64,000 nucleotides of DNA from an uncultured Paracoccus sp. (GCF_945915435.1 NZ_CAMEFG010000001.1:105756-169755); one strand, 5' to 3'. Positions 9,189 to 18,299 are shown, numbered from the stretch's first letter. Made by a program: numbers and translations. The notes: generated from the sequence alone by a model not told the origin.

Positions 9189-9937
9189 TCCGCATCCGCG
9201 TCACCTCGGCCAAAGGCTCGACCCCGCGCGAGGCAGGGGCGCAGATGTTCGTGACCCCCACGGCGCTGCACGGCACCATCGGCGGCGGGCAGCTTGAATA
9301 CATGGCCATCGACCGCGCGCGGGCCATGCTGGCGCGCGGCGAGACGCGGACCGAAATGGACATCCCCCTCGGCCCCGAGATCGGCCAGTGCTGCGGCGGA
9401 CGTGTCGGTCTGCAACTGGAACGGGTAGCAAACCTTCCGCCCGAACCGCCAAAACCGCAGGTGCTGATCTTCGGCGCGGGCCATGTCGGACGGGCGCTGG
9501 CCCGCGCGCTGGACCTGCTGCCGGTCCGGCCCATCCTGATCGACCAGCGCCCCGAGGAGCTGGCGCAGGCCACCGGCCTCGTCACCCGCCTCACCCCCCT
9601 GCCCGAGGCCGAGATCCGCGACGCCCCCCAAGGCACCTCCCATGTCATCCTCACCCACGACCACGCGCTGGATTTCCTGCTGGCCATCGAGGCGCTCAAA
9701 CGTCGCGACGCCCCCTATGTCGGCATGATCGGCAGCGCCACAAAACGCGCGCAGTTCCAGCGTTTCGCCCGCAGCCAGGGCGCCGACCCCGCGCGCCTGA
9801 CCTGCCCCATCGGCGCCGGGCCGGACCGCGACAAACCCTGCCGCGACAAACGCCCCCAGATCATCGCCGCCCTGACCGCGGCCGAGATCGTCACGCGCCT
9901 GACCGCAACCATTTCTTCATCAGAAAAATACCCATGA
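9185..9937 (+). CDS. xdhC: Xanthine dehydrogenase accessory protein (Moco insertion)
   Basis: 250 residues, matching XdhC/CoxI proteins. The N-terminal domain contains the S-x-PREAG motif (AKGSTPREAGAQM) and EIGQCCGG. The C-terminal Rossmann segment includes LIFGAGHVGRALARAL. XdhC binds molybdenum cofactor and delivers the sulfurated form to XdhB. The ATG at 9185 overlaps the xdhB stop codon by four bases. The gene is slightly short at the N-terminus relative to some homologues but keeps the first conserved motif. It overlaps guaD in the same ATGA manner. Confidence 0.92.
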   Translation: MIRIRVTSAKGSTPREAGAQMFVTPTALHGTIGGGQLEYMAIDRARAMLARGETRTEMDIPLGPEIGQCCGGRVGLQLERVANLPPEPPKPQVLIFGAGHVGRALARALDLLPVRPILIDQRPEELAQATGLVTRLTPLPEAEIRDAPQGTSHVILTHDHALDFLLAIEALKRRDAPYVGMIGSATKRAQFQRFARSQGADPARLTCPIGAGPDRDKPCRDKRPQIIAALTAAEIVTRLTATISSSEKYP

Positions 9938-11229
9938 AACATCTCATCCGAGGCCGGATCCTGAATTTCCACGCCGACCCCGCCACCAGCGAGGATTCGC
10001 ACCGCTATTACCCGGACGGCGCGCTGATCACCGAAGGTGGCCGCATCGCCGCGCTCGGCGACTATGCCGAACTGCAGGACGGCACGATCCCGGAAACCGA
10101 TCACCGCCCGCATCTGATCATGGCGGGCTTCATCGACCCGCATATCCATTTCCCGCAGGTGCAGGTGATCGCAAGCTGGGGGGCGCAGCTTCTCGACTGG
10201 CTCAACACCTATACCTTCCCGTCCGAGGCGCGCTTCGGTGATCCCGCTCATGCCGCGCTCATGGCCGAGGCGTTTCTCGACCTGCTGCTGTCGCACGGCA
10301 CGACCTCGGCGCTGGCCTTCTGCTCGGTCCATCCCCAATCGGCGGACGCGCTTTTCGCCGCTGCGCAATCACGCGACATGGCGATGATCGCAGGCAAGGT
10401 GATGATGGATCGCAACGCCCCCGACACGGTGCTGGACACGCCGCAACAGGGCTATGACGACAGCAAGGCGCTGATCGCCAGATGGCACGGGCGAGGGCGC
10501 CAGCGTTACGCGATCACGCCGCGCTTCGCGATCACCTCGACGCCCGAACAGATGGAGATGGCGGGCCAGCTCGCCCGCGAACATCCCGACTGCCACATCC
10601 AGACCCACCTGTCCGAAAACCGCGACGAGATCGCCTATACGCTGGAGCTTTACCCGCAGGCACGCGATTATCTGGACATCTACGAAACCCACGGCCTGCT
10701 GGGGCCGAAGCTCATGCTCGGCCATTCGATCCACCTCGAGCCGCGCGAGATCGCCCGCATGGCCGAGACCGGCAGCCGCGCGATCTTCTGCCCGACCTCG
10801 AACCTGTTCCTCGGCTCGGGGCTGTTCGACGAGGCGGGGTTGCGCGCGGCGGGCGTCACCAGCGGCATCGCCACCGATGTCGGCGGCGGCACCAGCTATT
10901 CCATGCTGCAAACCCTGAACGAGGGCTACAAGATCCTGCAATTGCGCGGCCAGAAGCTGCACCCGCTGGCCGCCTTCCACTGGGCCACGCGCGGCAACGC
11001 CATCGCCTTGGGCCTTGAGGACCGCATCGGCACGCTAGACCCCGGCACCGACGCCGATTTCATCGTGCTGGACGCCCGCGCCACCTCCGCGATGGCCCTG
11101 CGCATGGAACGCGCCGAAACCCTGGCCGAAGAACTGTTCATCCTGCAAATCCTGGGCGACGACCGCGCCATCCGTCAAACCTATATCGCGGGTAAGCCTA
11201 TGCTGAAAGGCAGGCCGGAAAGCGGCTGA
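9934..11229 (+). CDS. guaD: Guanine deaminase
   Basis: 431 residues, amidohydrolase superfamily. Metal ligands are visible as PHIHFPQ (HxH), the mid-protein His in HLSEN, the later His in LGHSIHL, and the Asp in ATDVGGGTSYSML. The last motif, with the NEGYK segment, is typical of bacterial guanine deaminases. It converts guanine to xanthine and so feeds XdhAB. The start is the ATG overlapping the xdhC stop codon; open sequence further upstream in this frame lies inside xdhC and is not coding. Confidence 0.93.
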   Translation: MKHLIRGRILNFHADPATSEDSHRYYPDGALITEGGRIAALGDYAELQDGTIPETDHRPHLIMAGFIDPHIHFPQVQVIASWGAQLLDWLNTYTFPSEARFGDPAHAALMAEAFLDLLLSHGTTSALAFCSVHPQSADALFAAAQSRDMAMIAGKVMMDRNAPDTVLDTPQQGYDDSKALIARWHGRGRQRYAITPRFAITSTPEQMEMAGQLAREHPDCHIQTHLSENRDEIAYTLELYPQARDYLDIYETHGLLGPKLMLGHSIHLEPREIARMAETGSRAIFCPTSNLFLGSGLFDEAGLRAAGVTSGIATDVGGGTSYSMLQTLNEGYKILQLRGQKLHPLAAFHWATRGNAIALGLEDRIGTLDPGTDADFIVLDARATSAMALRMERAETLAEELFILQILGDDRAIRQTYIAGKPMLKGRPESG

Positions 11230-11468
11230 AAAGATTGCTCACAAGACGGTCTTCCTGCGAAAGCCGAACCCCGCCGGCGCAAGATGCAGGTTCCACACAC
11301 GGGATGATCGCTTGACCCGCGTCAATACTGATCGAACTCCTGCTGCGGCTGAATGAAAGGCCTGCGGCAGGTCAATATGGGACTCGATTTCCATTGTGCG
11401 ATTGAAGATAGTATCCGCCCTTCTGTAAACAGCCTGAAAGGCCAAGCTAGAGATGGCGAGATAGTTCA

Positions 11469-11870
11469 ATGGCGGTAAGAAAAATTTATCCTCAAACGTT
11501 CAATTCTCGCAATTTCCTGCTTTGGGGAGGAATTTCTCTTGCTCTATTCTATGCGCTTATTATTATAATATTGTGACATATAAAATCTGACCACCCAGCA
11601 ATATTCCTTATTATTCCAGCGCAGCTGATTTTCATCCTATGCAAAATATTACCGTTTTTCTTCAACGGATTTCCTTATCTTGCAACGGCAGGCATGGCCT
11701 TTACAGTTTTTGTGGTTGTATGGTGCGAAAATTCAGGCGAAAACGCCGCTGGCGTCGCCTCTGCCTTCAGCGTAATGCTGTCGGTGACGGCAATCGTGAT
11801 GCAGCCTTATCTCTTGCAACATTTGATCAAATTGCGGTTGGTGCTTTTGAAGGGTGCGGGCCGGATCTGA
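11469..11870 (+). pseudogene. Small low-GC membrane protein gene interrupted by an in-frame TGA
   Basis: One frame of 134 codons starts at ATG 11469, meets TGA at 11574-11576, then stays open to TGA 11868-11870. Before the TGA it reads MAVRKIYPQTF and a hydrophobic run ISLALFYALIIIIL. After it come three more hydrophobic segments (AIFLIIPAQLIFILC, ATAGMAFTVFVVVW, and one around SVMLSVTAIVMQPYLL). A Trp codon (TGG) at the stop would give one four-helix protein of about 132 residues. Base composition is far more AT-rich than the neighbours. The 3' end overlaps the convergent LysR gene by 44 bases. I do not recognise the family. Confidence 0.5.
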
Positions 11871-12774
11871 AAGGAAAATATCCACCCCTGTGTCTTAGTG
11901 CGTCGACGATGACCCTGAATGCGGGCAGGTTCTGTCGGCGGCTGGGGTAATAGAGGAAATATCCGTCGAACATGGGCGACCAGTCGTCCAGCACCTGTAT
12001 CAGCGCGCCGGATGCGACCTGCGCGGCAACGATGTCCTCGGGGACATAGGCGATGCCGTAGCCACTGACCGCCGCGTCGATCATGGCGTAGGAATTGTTG
12101 AAGGCCAGTTGCCCGTCCACCCGGACCCGCAACTCCTGCCCGTCCTTCTCGAACTCCCAGGCATAGAGGCCGCCTGCGCTCTCATGGCGCATGTTGATGC
12201 AGATGTGCCGGATCAGATCGCGCGGGTGCTGCGGCGTGCCATGTTCGGCCAGGTAATCGGGCGAGGCTACGGCCACCAGCCGCCAGTCGGGGCCGATGCG
12301 GACGGCGATCATGTCCTTCTCGACGCTCTCGCCCAGACGGACGCCGGCATCGAAACCGTCCTCGACGATATTGCGAAAGCTGCTGTCGAGGATCAGTTCG
12401 ACGCTGATATCCGGGTAGTCGCGCAACACCGGCTTCAGCTTCGGCCAGACCACGCTTTCCAGCGCATGATCCGACAGCGTCAGCCGGACGCTTCCCGATG
12501 GCTTGTCGCGCAGCGCGGTCAGGGCGGCGATTTCTTCCTCGATCTCGGCCAGGCGCGGGGTGATGGTGTGCAGCAGGCGTTCACCCGCGGGCGTCGTGGT
12601 GACGCTGCGGGTGGTGCGGGTCAGCAGGCGGATGCCCATGCGGGTTTCCAGTTGCTTGATCGCGTGGCTCAGCGTCGATTGCGCCACGCCGATCCGGGCC
12701 GCCGCGCGGGTGAAGTTGCGCTCTTCGGCCAGGATGCGGAACCAGGTGAGCTGATTGAGGTCGGTCTTTTCCAT
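11827..12774 (-). CDS. LysR-family transcriptional regulator
   Basis: 315 residues. The N-terminal helix-turn-helix is textbook LysR (WFRILAEERNFTRAAARIGVAQSTLSHAIKQLE), and the C-terminal domain is substrate-binding (CrgA/PBP2 type). It is divergent from the MFS exporter gene with 108 bases between them, where an inverted repeat at 12790-12806 could be its operator. Probable activator of the MFS-cyclophilin-cupin-ADH run (inference from context). Confidence 0.88.
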   Translation of the reverse strand: MEKTDLNQLTWFRILAEERNFTRAAARIGVAQSTLSHAIKQLETRMGIRLLTRTTRSVTTTPAGERLLHTITPRLAEIEEEIAALTALRDKPSGSVRLTLSDHALESVVWPKLKPVLRDYPDISVELILDSSFRNIVEDGFDAGVRLGESVEKDMIAVRIGPDWRLVAVASPDYLAEHGTPQHPRDLIRHICINMRHESAGGLYAWEFEKDGQELRVRVDGQLAFNNSYAMIDAAVSGYGIAYVPEDIVAAQVASGALIQVLDDWSPMFDGYFLYYPSRRQNLPAFRVIVDALRHRGGYFPFRSGPHPSKAPTAI

Positions 12775-12789
12775 TGCGCCAGATTAATC

Positions 12790-12806
12790 GACCTGTTCGA
12801 TAGGTC
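12790..12806. promoter_or_regulatory. Candidate LysR operator between divergent genes
   Basis: GACCT-N7-AGGTC dyad in the gap between the LysR gene and the MFS gene. It fits the T-N11-A style of LysR boxes; binding is not shown. Confidence 0.4.
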
Positions 12807-12882
12807 CAATCAAAATGAAACGGGTAATCGGCAAGGTGCGGACCAGCTATATCCGGCGCGAACCCGGCAATCGGAGCATCGG

Positions 12883-14070
12883 ATGGTTTCCACCGTGGAA
12901 CAGACCGGCAGCAAGCCTGCCGCATGGGGCGCCGTGCTGTCGATGGCGCTTTGCGTGGCGATGCTAATCGCCTCGGAATTCATGCCGGTCAGCCTGCTGA
13001 CCTCGATGGCCGAGGGGCTGGGCGCCACTGAGGGCCAGACCGGGCAGGCGATCTCGGTCAGCGGGTTGTTCGCGGTTGTGGCCAGTCTGCTGGTGACCAC
13101 CGTAGCGGGCAGGCTGAACCGCAAATGGGTGCTGGTGGCGCTGACCGGGCTGATGCTGCTGTCTCTGGTGCTGGTCGCTGCTGCGCCGAATTTTACTATG
13201 CTGATGATCGGGCGGGCGGTCCTGGGTATCTGCATCGGTGGCTTCTGGGCGTTGGCGACGGCGGTGATCATGCGGCTGGTGCGGGCGGCGGATGTGCCGC
13301 GCGCGCTGGCGCTGATGTATGGCGGGCAAGCCATCGCCGCCGCCTTCGCCGCGCCGATCGGCAGCTATCTCGGCGGGATCTTCGGCTGGCGGGCGGTGTT
13401 CTGGGCGCTGGTGCCTATCGTTGCGGTCAATCTGGTCTGGCATGTGGTCGCGCTGCCCTCGCTGTCGGCGCGCACGCGGCAGGACGTCCGGGCGCTGTTC
13501 GACCTGCTGAAGCGGCCCTATTTCCGGCGCGGTCTGATCGCCTGTATGCTGTCCTGGGGCTCGGCCTTCAGCATGTTTACCTATCTGCGCCCCTTCCTGG
13601 AACAGGTGACCGGCGTCGACGTGACGACGCTTTCGGCGCTGCTGCTTCTGCTCGGCTGTGCCGGCTTCATCGGCACCTGGGCGGCGGGTCGTTTCATCAA
13701 GGGCAATGCCGCGCCCTTCCTGAAGCTGCCGGCGCTGGTCATGGGCGGGGCGACGCTGGGGCTGCTGTTTCTGGGCCATTCGGTCATCGCCGCGGGTCTG
13801 TTCATGGCGATCTGGGGCGCGATGAACACCATGTTCTCGGTGATCTGGATGACCTGGATGTCGCAGAATGCCGATGACGCGCCCGAGGCCGGCGGCAGCC
13901 TGATGGTGGCCGCGATCCAGGGGGCCATCCTGCTGGGCGCGGTGGTGGGCGGGCTGCTGCTGGACGGTCTCTCGATCCGGGCCACCTTCGTCGGCAGCGT
14001 GGTGCTGGCCATCCTTGCCCTCGCCCTGATCCGTGACGGCAGGCACATGCTGAAACCGAAAGGAGCCTGA
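12883..14070 (+). CDS. MFS transporter, DHA1/AraJ-like exporter
   Basis: 395 residues with 12 predicted membrane helices. The N-terminal LIASEFMPVSLLTSMAEGLG is characteristic of the DHA1 subfamily of sugar and drug efflux carriers (AraJ, YdhP). The motif-A-like loop GRLNRKWV follows helix 2. The ATG at 12883 starts at a normal MFS N-terminus; there is only GGAGC about 10 bases upstream. It heads a tight group with a secreted cyclophilin-like protein (1-base gap), a cupin and an alcohol dehydrogenase. Substrate unknown. Confidence 0.87.
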   Translation: MVSTVEQTGSKPAAWGAVLSMALCVAMLIASEFMPVSLLTSMAEGLGATEGQTGQAISVSGLFAVVASLLVTTVAGRLNRKWVLVALTGLMLLSLVLVAAAPNFTMLMIGRAVLGICIGGFWALATAVIMRLVRAADVPRALALMYGGQAIAAAFAAPIGSYLGGIFGWRAVFWALVPIVAVNLVWHVVALPSLSARTRQDVRALFDLLKRPYFRRGLIACMLSWGSAFSMFTYLRPFLEQVTGVDVTTLSALLLLLGCAGFIGTWAAGRFIKGNAAPFLKLPALVMGGATLGLLFLGHSVIAAGLFMAIWGAMNTMFSVIWMTWMSQNADDAPEAGGSLMVAAIQGAILLGAVVGGLLLDGLSIRATFVGSVVLAILALALIRDGRHMLKPKGA

Positions 14071-14071
14071 G

Positions 14072-14506
14072 ATGGCCATCTCCCGCCGCAACCTGCTGGC
14101 CGCCACCGCCGCCAGCCTCGCCCTGCCCACCTTCCTTCGCGCTCAGGACGACACCACCATGCGGATCAGATTCCTCTTCGCCGATCAGAACTTCACCGCC
14201 ACGTTGGAAAACGCCCAACCCGCCCGCGAGTTGCTTTCCATGCTGCCGCTGGATCTGACCATCACTGATTACTCGACCAACGAAAAGATCGCCTACCTGC
14301 CGCACAAGCTGGCCGGGGACGGCGCCACCCGCTTCGGCAACGAGGCCATCGGCGATCTCTGCTATTATGCGCCCTGGGGCAACCTGGCAATGTTCCATGC
14401 CCCCTATCGCTGGTCGCGCGGGCTGATCCGGCTCGGGCGGCTGGATGGCGGCCCTGCGCCGCTGCTGGTGCGTGGCGAGCATCCGCTGCGTATCGAAACC
14501 CTGTAA
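14072..14506 (+). CDS. Tat-exported cyclophilin-like fold protein
   Basis: 144 residues. The N-terminus has a twin-arginine signal ([16 protein letters not shown]) with likely cleavage after FLRA. The mature part matches the short cyclophilin-like family often annotated as DUF4822/cyclophilin_like2: [22 protein letters not shown] early, KIAYLPHKL, and a [16 protein letters not shown] core. Such proteins have a beta-barrel without known isomerase activity. It is translated almost immediately after the MFS gene. Role unknown. Confidence 0.78.
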   Translation: MAISRRNLLAATAASLALPTFLRAQDDTTMRIRFLFADQNFTATLENAQPARELLSMLPLDLTITDYSTNEKIAYLPHKLAGDGATRFGNEAIGDLCYYAPWGNLAMFHAPYRWSRGLIRLGRLDGGPAPLLVRGEHPLRIETL

Positions 14507-14516
14507 GGAGGTTCCC

Positions 14517-14912
14517 ATGCAGATCTTTCGTTCCGGGCAGACACCCTCACGCCCCGGCCCCGCCGAGTGGTTCACCGGCCGCGTCCGCATCGACGCGCTC
14601 TTCAACCCCGCCGCGCCGGACCGGGTGCAGGGCGCCCATGTCACCTTCGAGCCGGGCGCCCGCACCGCATGGCACACCCATCCGCTGGGCCAGACGCTGA
14701 TCATCACCTCCGGCCTCGGCCGCGTCCAGCGCGAAGGCGGCCCGGTCGAGGAGATCCGCCCCGGCGATGTCGTGTGGTTCGAGCCGGGAGAAAAGCACTG
14801 GCACGGCGCCGCGCCCGAGGTCGCCATGACCCATATCGCGCTGCAAGAGGTCCGGGACGGCAAGGCCGTGGACTGGCTGGAGCATGTCAGTGACGCCGAA
14901 TACGGCACCTGA
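14517..14912 (+). CDS. Small cupin-domain protein
   Basis: 131 residues with a single cupin barrel. Motif 1 is seen as [18 protein letters not shown] (two His metal ligands) and motif 2 as [18 protein letters not shown] (third His). It has a strong ribosome site, TAAGGAGG, seven bases before the ATG. Members of this group are often called quercetin dioxygenase-like or carboxymuconolactone-decarboxylase-associated cupins; the actual reaction is unknown. It sits between the cyclophilin-like and dehydrogenase genes. Confidence 0.85.
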   Translation: MQIFRSGQTPSRPGPAEWFTGRVRIDALFNPAAPDRVQGAHVTFEPGARTAWHTHPLGQTLIITSGLGRVQREGGPVEEIRPGDVVWFEPGEKHWHGAAPEVAMTHIALQEVRDGKAVDWLEHVSDAEYGT

Positions 14913-14930
14913 ACCGAAAGGGACCCGACC

Positions 14931-15947
14931 ATGAAAGCAACCGTCCTTCACGCCCCCGGCGATGTCCGCTTCGAGGATGTGGCCGAACCGCAGATCCTCA
15001 AGCCCACCGATGCCATCATCAGGCTGGCCGCGACCTGCATCTGCGGGTCCGACCTGTGGCCGTTCCGTGGGCTGCAACCGCTTGATGAGCCGATGCACAT
15101 GGGCCACGAATATTGCGGCACCGTGATCGAGGTCGGCAGCGCCGTCACCTCGGTCAGGCCGGGGCAGTTCGTCGTGGGTTCCTTCGTGCTGTCCGACAAC
15201 ACCTGTCCGCATTGCCGCCACGGCTTTCAGTCGTCATGCGAACAACGCGAGTTCATGACCGGCGCGCAGGCACCTTATGCCCGTGTGCCGCTGGCCGACG
15301 GCACGCTGGTCGCGCTTGACAGCCAGCCCGACGACGACCTGATCCCCAGCCTGCTGGCGGTCTCGGACGTGCTGGGCACCGGCTGGTATGCGGCGGATGC
15401 GGCGCGGGTGCAGCCCGGCTCGACCGTCGCGGTCGTGGGCGACGGCGCCGTGGGCATAATGGGCGTGCTGGCCGCCAAGCAGATGGGCGCCGAACGCATC
15501 ATCGCCATGAGCCGCCACAAGTCCCGGCAGGATCTGGCGTTGGAATACGGCGCGACCGACATCGTGACGGAACGCGGCGCCGAGGGCGTGGCCCGCATCC
15601 GCGAACTGACCGGCCATGTCGGGGCGGATTCGGTGCTGGAATGCGTGGGCACCGACGAATCCATGCATCAGGCTATCGACTGCGCCCGCCCGGGCGGCTC
15701 CATCGGTTTCGTCGGTGTGCCGCATGGGGTCGAGCTTGCTGGCGACTACCTGTTCTTTGCCCAGAAGAACCTGCTGGGCGGCCCGGCCCCGGTGCGTCGA
15801 TTCATGCCGCATCTGCTGGACCTCGTGCTGTCGCGCAAGATCAACCCCGGCAAGGTCTTCGACCTGTCCCTGCCGCTGGAGGACGTGGCCGAGGGCTATC
15901 GTGCGATGGACGAACGCCGTGCCATCAAGACGCTTTTGCGGGTGTAA
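14931..15947 (+). CDS. Zinc-dependent alcohol dehydrogenase family protein (MDR)
   Basis: 338 residues. The catalytic zinc region is CICGSDLWPFRG with GHEYCGTVIEVG, and the structural-zinc Cys cluster is partly retained (NTCPHCRHGFQSSC). The NAD(P) Rossmann motif is VAVVGDGAVGIMGVLAAK. Oxidises an alcohol or reduces an aldehyde; substrate unknown. It shares the run that starts with the MFS gene. Immediately downstream (4 bases) is a collapsed aldo-keto reductase gene, so the operon once carried two carbonyl reductases. Confidence 0.9.
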   Translation: MKATVLHAPGDVRFEDVAEPQILKPTDAIIRLAATCICGSDLWPFRGLQPLDEPMHMGHEYCGTVIEVGSAVTSVRPGQFVVGSFVLSDNTCPHCRHGFQSSCEQREFMTGAQAPYARVPLADGTLVALDSQPDDDLIPSLLAVSDVLGTGWYAADAARVQPGSTVAVVGDGAVGIMGVLAAKQMGAERIIAMSRHKSRQDLALEYGATDIVTERGAEGVARIRELTGHVGADSVLECVGTDESMHQAIDCARPGGSIGFVGVPHGVELAGDYLFFAQKNLLGGPAPVRRFMPHLLDLVLSRKINPGKVFDLSLPLEDVAEGYRAMDERRAIKTLLRV

Positions 15948-15951
15948 GGGC

Positions 15952-16403
15952 ATGGAGCATACGCATCTTGGCCGCACCGGCCTGCGGGTCAGCCGCATCA
16001 CGCCTGGCACGATGGCGGGCCGCAATCGCCCGATATGGCGCAGGGTTATGGCACATCCGAGGAAATCATCAGCGACTGGCTGGCGCAGGACGCCTCGCGC
16101 CGCGACAGGATCGCGCTGGCCACCAAGGCCTATCAGCCGATGGAGACCGGGCCGAACGACAAATACCGTCCGCCTACCACTTCCGCCGCGCCTGTGAGAC
16201 CAGCCTCACGCGGCTGAAAACCCACCACATCGACCGGGCGACGCCCTGGGAAGAGATTTGGCAGGCGATGGTCCCGCACGGTCGAGCAGTTGCAGCAGAA
16301 CCTGAAGGCGCCATCGGTCAAGCCCTCGGGCGAGGTGCTGGCCAAGCTGGACGCAATCTGGCCCGGACCGAGCGGCGAGGCGCCGCAGGCCTGTGCCTGG
16401 TAG
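15952..16403 (+). pseudogene. Aldo-keto reductase remnant with several internal deletions
   Basis: Four collinear pieces of one aldo-keto reductase are recognisable in shifting frames: the N-terminus (EHTHLGRTGLRVSRITPGTM), a middle part (GYGTSEEIISDWLAQDASRRD and ALATKAYQPM), a third part (YHFRRACETSLTRLKTHHID directly joined to RATPWEEIWQAM), and the C-terminus (TVEQLQQNLKAPSVKPSGEVL to a TAG at 16401). About half of a roughly 330-residue protein remains. The catalytic Asp/Tyr/Lys block between the first two pieces is gone. Confidence 0.85.
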
Positions 16404-16435
16404 CACCCAACCCATGAACGGAAGGAGACATCCCG

Positions 16436-17509
16436 TTGAACGATCGCCTCAATCGCAGAACCCTGCTTCGGGGAACTGTCGCCGCAAGCACGGCCATCAT
16501 GCTGGGCGCCGGGTCCAGCCTGGCGCAATCCTCACCCGCAACCGGAGACAATGCCATGAACCAGGACTGGGACAAGACCTTCCCCCGCAACGAAAACGTC
16601 GATCATGAGAAGGTGACGTTCACCAACCGCTACGGCATCACGCTGACGGGCGATCTCTATCTGCCCAGGGACCGCAACGCCCGTCTTCCGGCGCTGGCCA
16701 TCGCCGGACCCTTTGGCGCGGTGAAGGAACAGGCGGCGGGTCTCTATGCGCAGACGATGGCGGAACGCGGCTTTGCCACGCTGGCCTTCGATCCGTCCTT
16801 CGTCGGTGAAAGCGGCACCGGCATCGCCCCGGTCGCCTCGCCCGATATCAACACCGAGGATTTCATGGCCGCCGTCGATTACCTTGGCCTGCACCCGTCC
16901 GTGGACCGCGAGCGAATCGGGATCATCGGCATCTGCGGCTTCGCAGGCATGGCACTGAACGCGGCGGCGGCGGACAAGCGCGTCAAGGCCGTCACCACCA
17001 CTAGCATGTATGACATGTCGCGTGTCATGGCGCGCGGTTATTACGACGCGCTGTCCGCCGAAGATCGCGCGCAGATGCTGGACCAACTCAGCCGCCAGCG
17101 TTGGGCCGATGCCGAAAGCGGCACGCCTGCACTGGCCGGCGGTCTGCCCGACAGCCTCGAGGGCATCGACGATCCGGTCGTCACCATGTATTGGAACTAT
17201 TACAAGACGGATCGCGGCTATCATCCGCGCTCGGTGAACTCGAATGCGGGCTGGACCGTGACCAATCCGCTGTCCTTCATGAACATGCCGCTGCTGACCC
17301 ATATCGCGGAAATCGCGCCGCGCCCGATCCTGCTGATCGCGGGTGAAAACGCCCACTCGCGCTATTTCAGCGAGGATGCCCATGCAGCCGCCACCGAGCC
17401 GAAGGAACTGGTGATCATCGAGGGCGCCGATCACGTCGATCTCTACGACCGCATGGACAAGATCCCCTTCGACCGCATCGCCGCGTTCTTCGGCGAACAT
17501 CTGGCGTAA
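16436..17509 (+). CDS. Tat-exported alpha/beta hydrolase (dienelactone hydrolase-like)
   Basis: 357 residues from a TTG start supported by GGAAGGAG seven bases upstream. The N-terminal NRRTLLRG plus a hydrophobic segment is a twin-arginine signal. The nucleophile elbow reads GICGFAG, with Cys at residue 167 where most esterases have Ser. The acid/His region is near the C-terminus (IIEGADHVDLYD). It resembles the YcjY/alpha-beta hydrolase group found with LysR-MFS-aldo-keto reductase sets. A periplasmic esterase or lactonase is the likely role; substrate unknown. An ATG further in (16556) is the alternative start without the signal. Confidence 0.82.
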   Translation: MNDRLNRRTLLRGTVAASTAIMLGAGSSLAQSSPATGDNAMNQDWDKTFPRNENVDHEKVTFTNRYGITLTGDLYLPRDRNARLPALAIAGPFGAVKEQAAGLYAQTMAERGFATLAFDPSFVGESGTGIAPVASPDINTEDFMAAVDYLGLHPSVDRERIGIIGICGFAGMALNAAAADKRVKAVTTTSMYDMSRVMARGYYDALSAEDRAQMLDQLSRQRWADAESGTPALAGGLPDSLEGIDDPVVTMYWNYYKTDRGYHPRSVNSNAGWTVTNPLSFMNMPLLTHIAEIAPRPILLIAGENAHSRYFSEDAHAAATEPKELVIIEGADHVDLYDRMDKIPFDRIAAFFGEHLA

Positions 17510-17575
17510 CGTAAGCCACCGCGCGGGGAAACTGTGGCACGGGCTGCACCGCGGAGATTTCGGAAAGGACAAGAC

Positions 17576-18292
17576 ATGAACCGGCCCTATGTCATCATTC
17601 ACACCCATACCGCGCTTGATGGCGGGATCAACTCGATGGACCTGCCCGAGTTTCGCGCGGGCAGCCGGCATTACCAGGACATCGCGCTGACGCCCGGTCG
17701 GCAGCGGCTGGACATCGACGCCTATCTGAACGGCAAGCGCTCGACCGAGGACAACATCACCCATTACAAGGTGCCGCAACTCGATGAAAACGCGCCCGAA
17801 GTCCCGGCGGGCGATTTCCTGACCGAACCCGATGCCCGGATGTTCTATGTCTCGATCGACCCGCGCGGGGAACTGGCGCTGGAAAACACCGCGCTCGACT
17901 ATGGCGGGGTCAGCGCCCATTTCCTTGAGGTGCTGTCCGAAAAGGCCAGCAATGGCTACAAGGACTATCTGCGGCGCAAGGGGATTTCCTACATCATCGC
18001 AGGGGCCGAGCAGGTCGACTACCGGGTGATGCTGGAAAAACTCAAGGCCCTTGGCATCGAGCGGCTGATGGTCGGCGGCGGCGGCACGATCAACTGGTCC
18101 TTCGTCCAGAACGGGCTGGTGGATGAGATCAGCATGGTGCTGGCGCCCATCGCCAACGGCAACCCCGACGCGCCGCGCTTCTTTACCGCGCGCGAGCCCT
18201 ACAGCCGGGTGACCCCCGTCGCCTTCGACCTGATCGGGGTCGAGGATATGGGCGATGGCGTCCTCTGGCTGCGCTACAAGGTCAGGAAATAG
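17576..18292 (+). CDS. RibD C-terminal / dihydrofolate reductase-fold protein
   Basis: 238 residues. It starts YVIIHTHTALDGG and contains the RibD reductase-domain motif LMVGGGGTINWSFVQNGLVDE (about residues 164-184), where the Gly-rich loop binds NADPH. Stand-alone RibD_C proteins reduce pyrimidine-like or other small substrates; the specific one cannot be told here. The ATG at 17576 has GGAAAGGAC upstream; translated sequence before it is poor. It lies downstream of the hydrolase and faces the pseudogenes that follow. Confidence 0.82.
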   Translation: MNRPYVIIHTHTALDGGINSMDLPEFRAGSRHYQDIALTPGRQRLDIDAYLNGKRSTEDNITHYKVPQLDENAPEVPAGDFLTEPDARMFYVSIDPRGELALENTALDYGGVSAHFLEVLSEKASNGYKDYLRRKGISYIIAGAEQVDYRVMLEKLKALGIERLMVGGGGTINWSFVQNGLVDEISMVLAPIANGNPDAPRFFTAREPYSRVTPVAFDLIGVEDMGDGVLWLRYKVRK

Positions 18293-18299
18293 CTGCGGG

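Noticed and set aside
11239..11469. A 76-codon minus-strand frame after guaD
   Set aside because: No ribosome site, no recognisable motif and ordinary composition for non-coding sequence; it starts where the low-GC membrane frame starts on the other strand.
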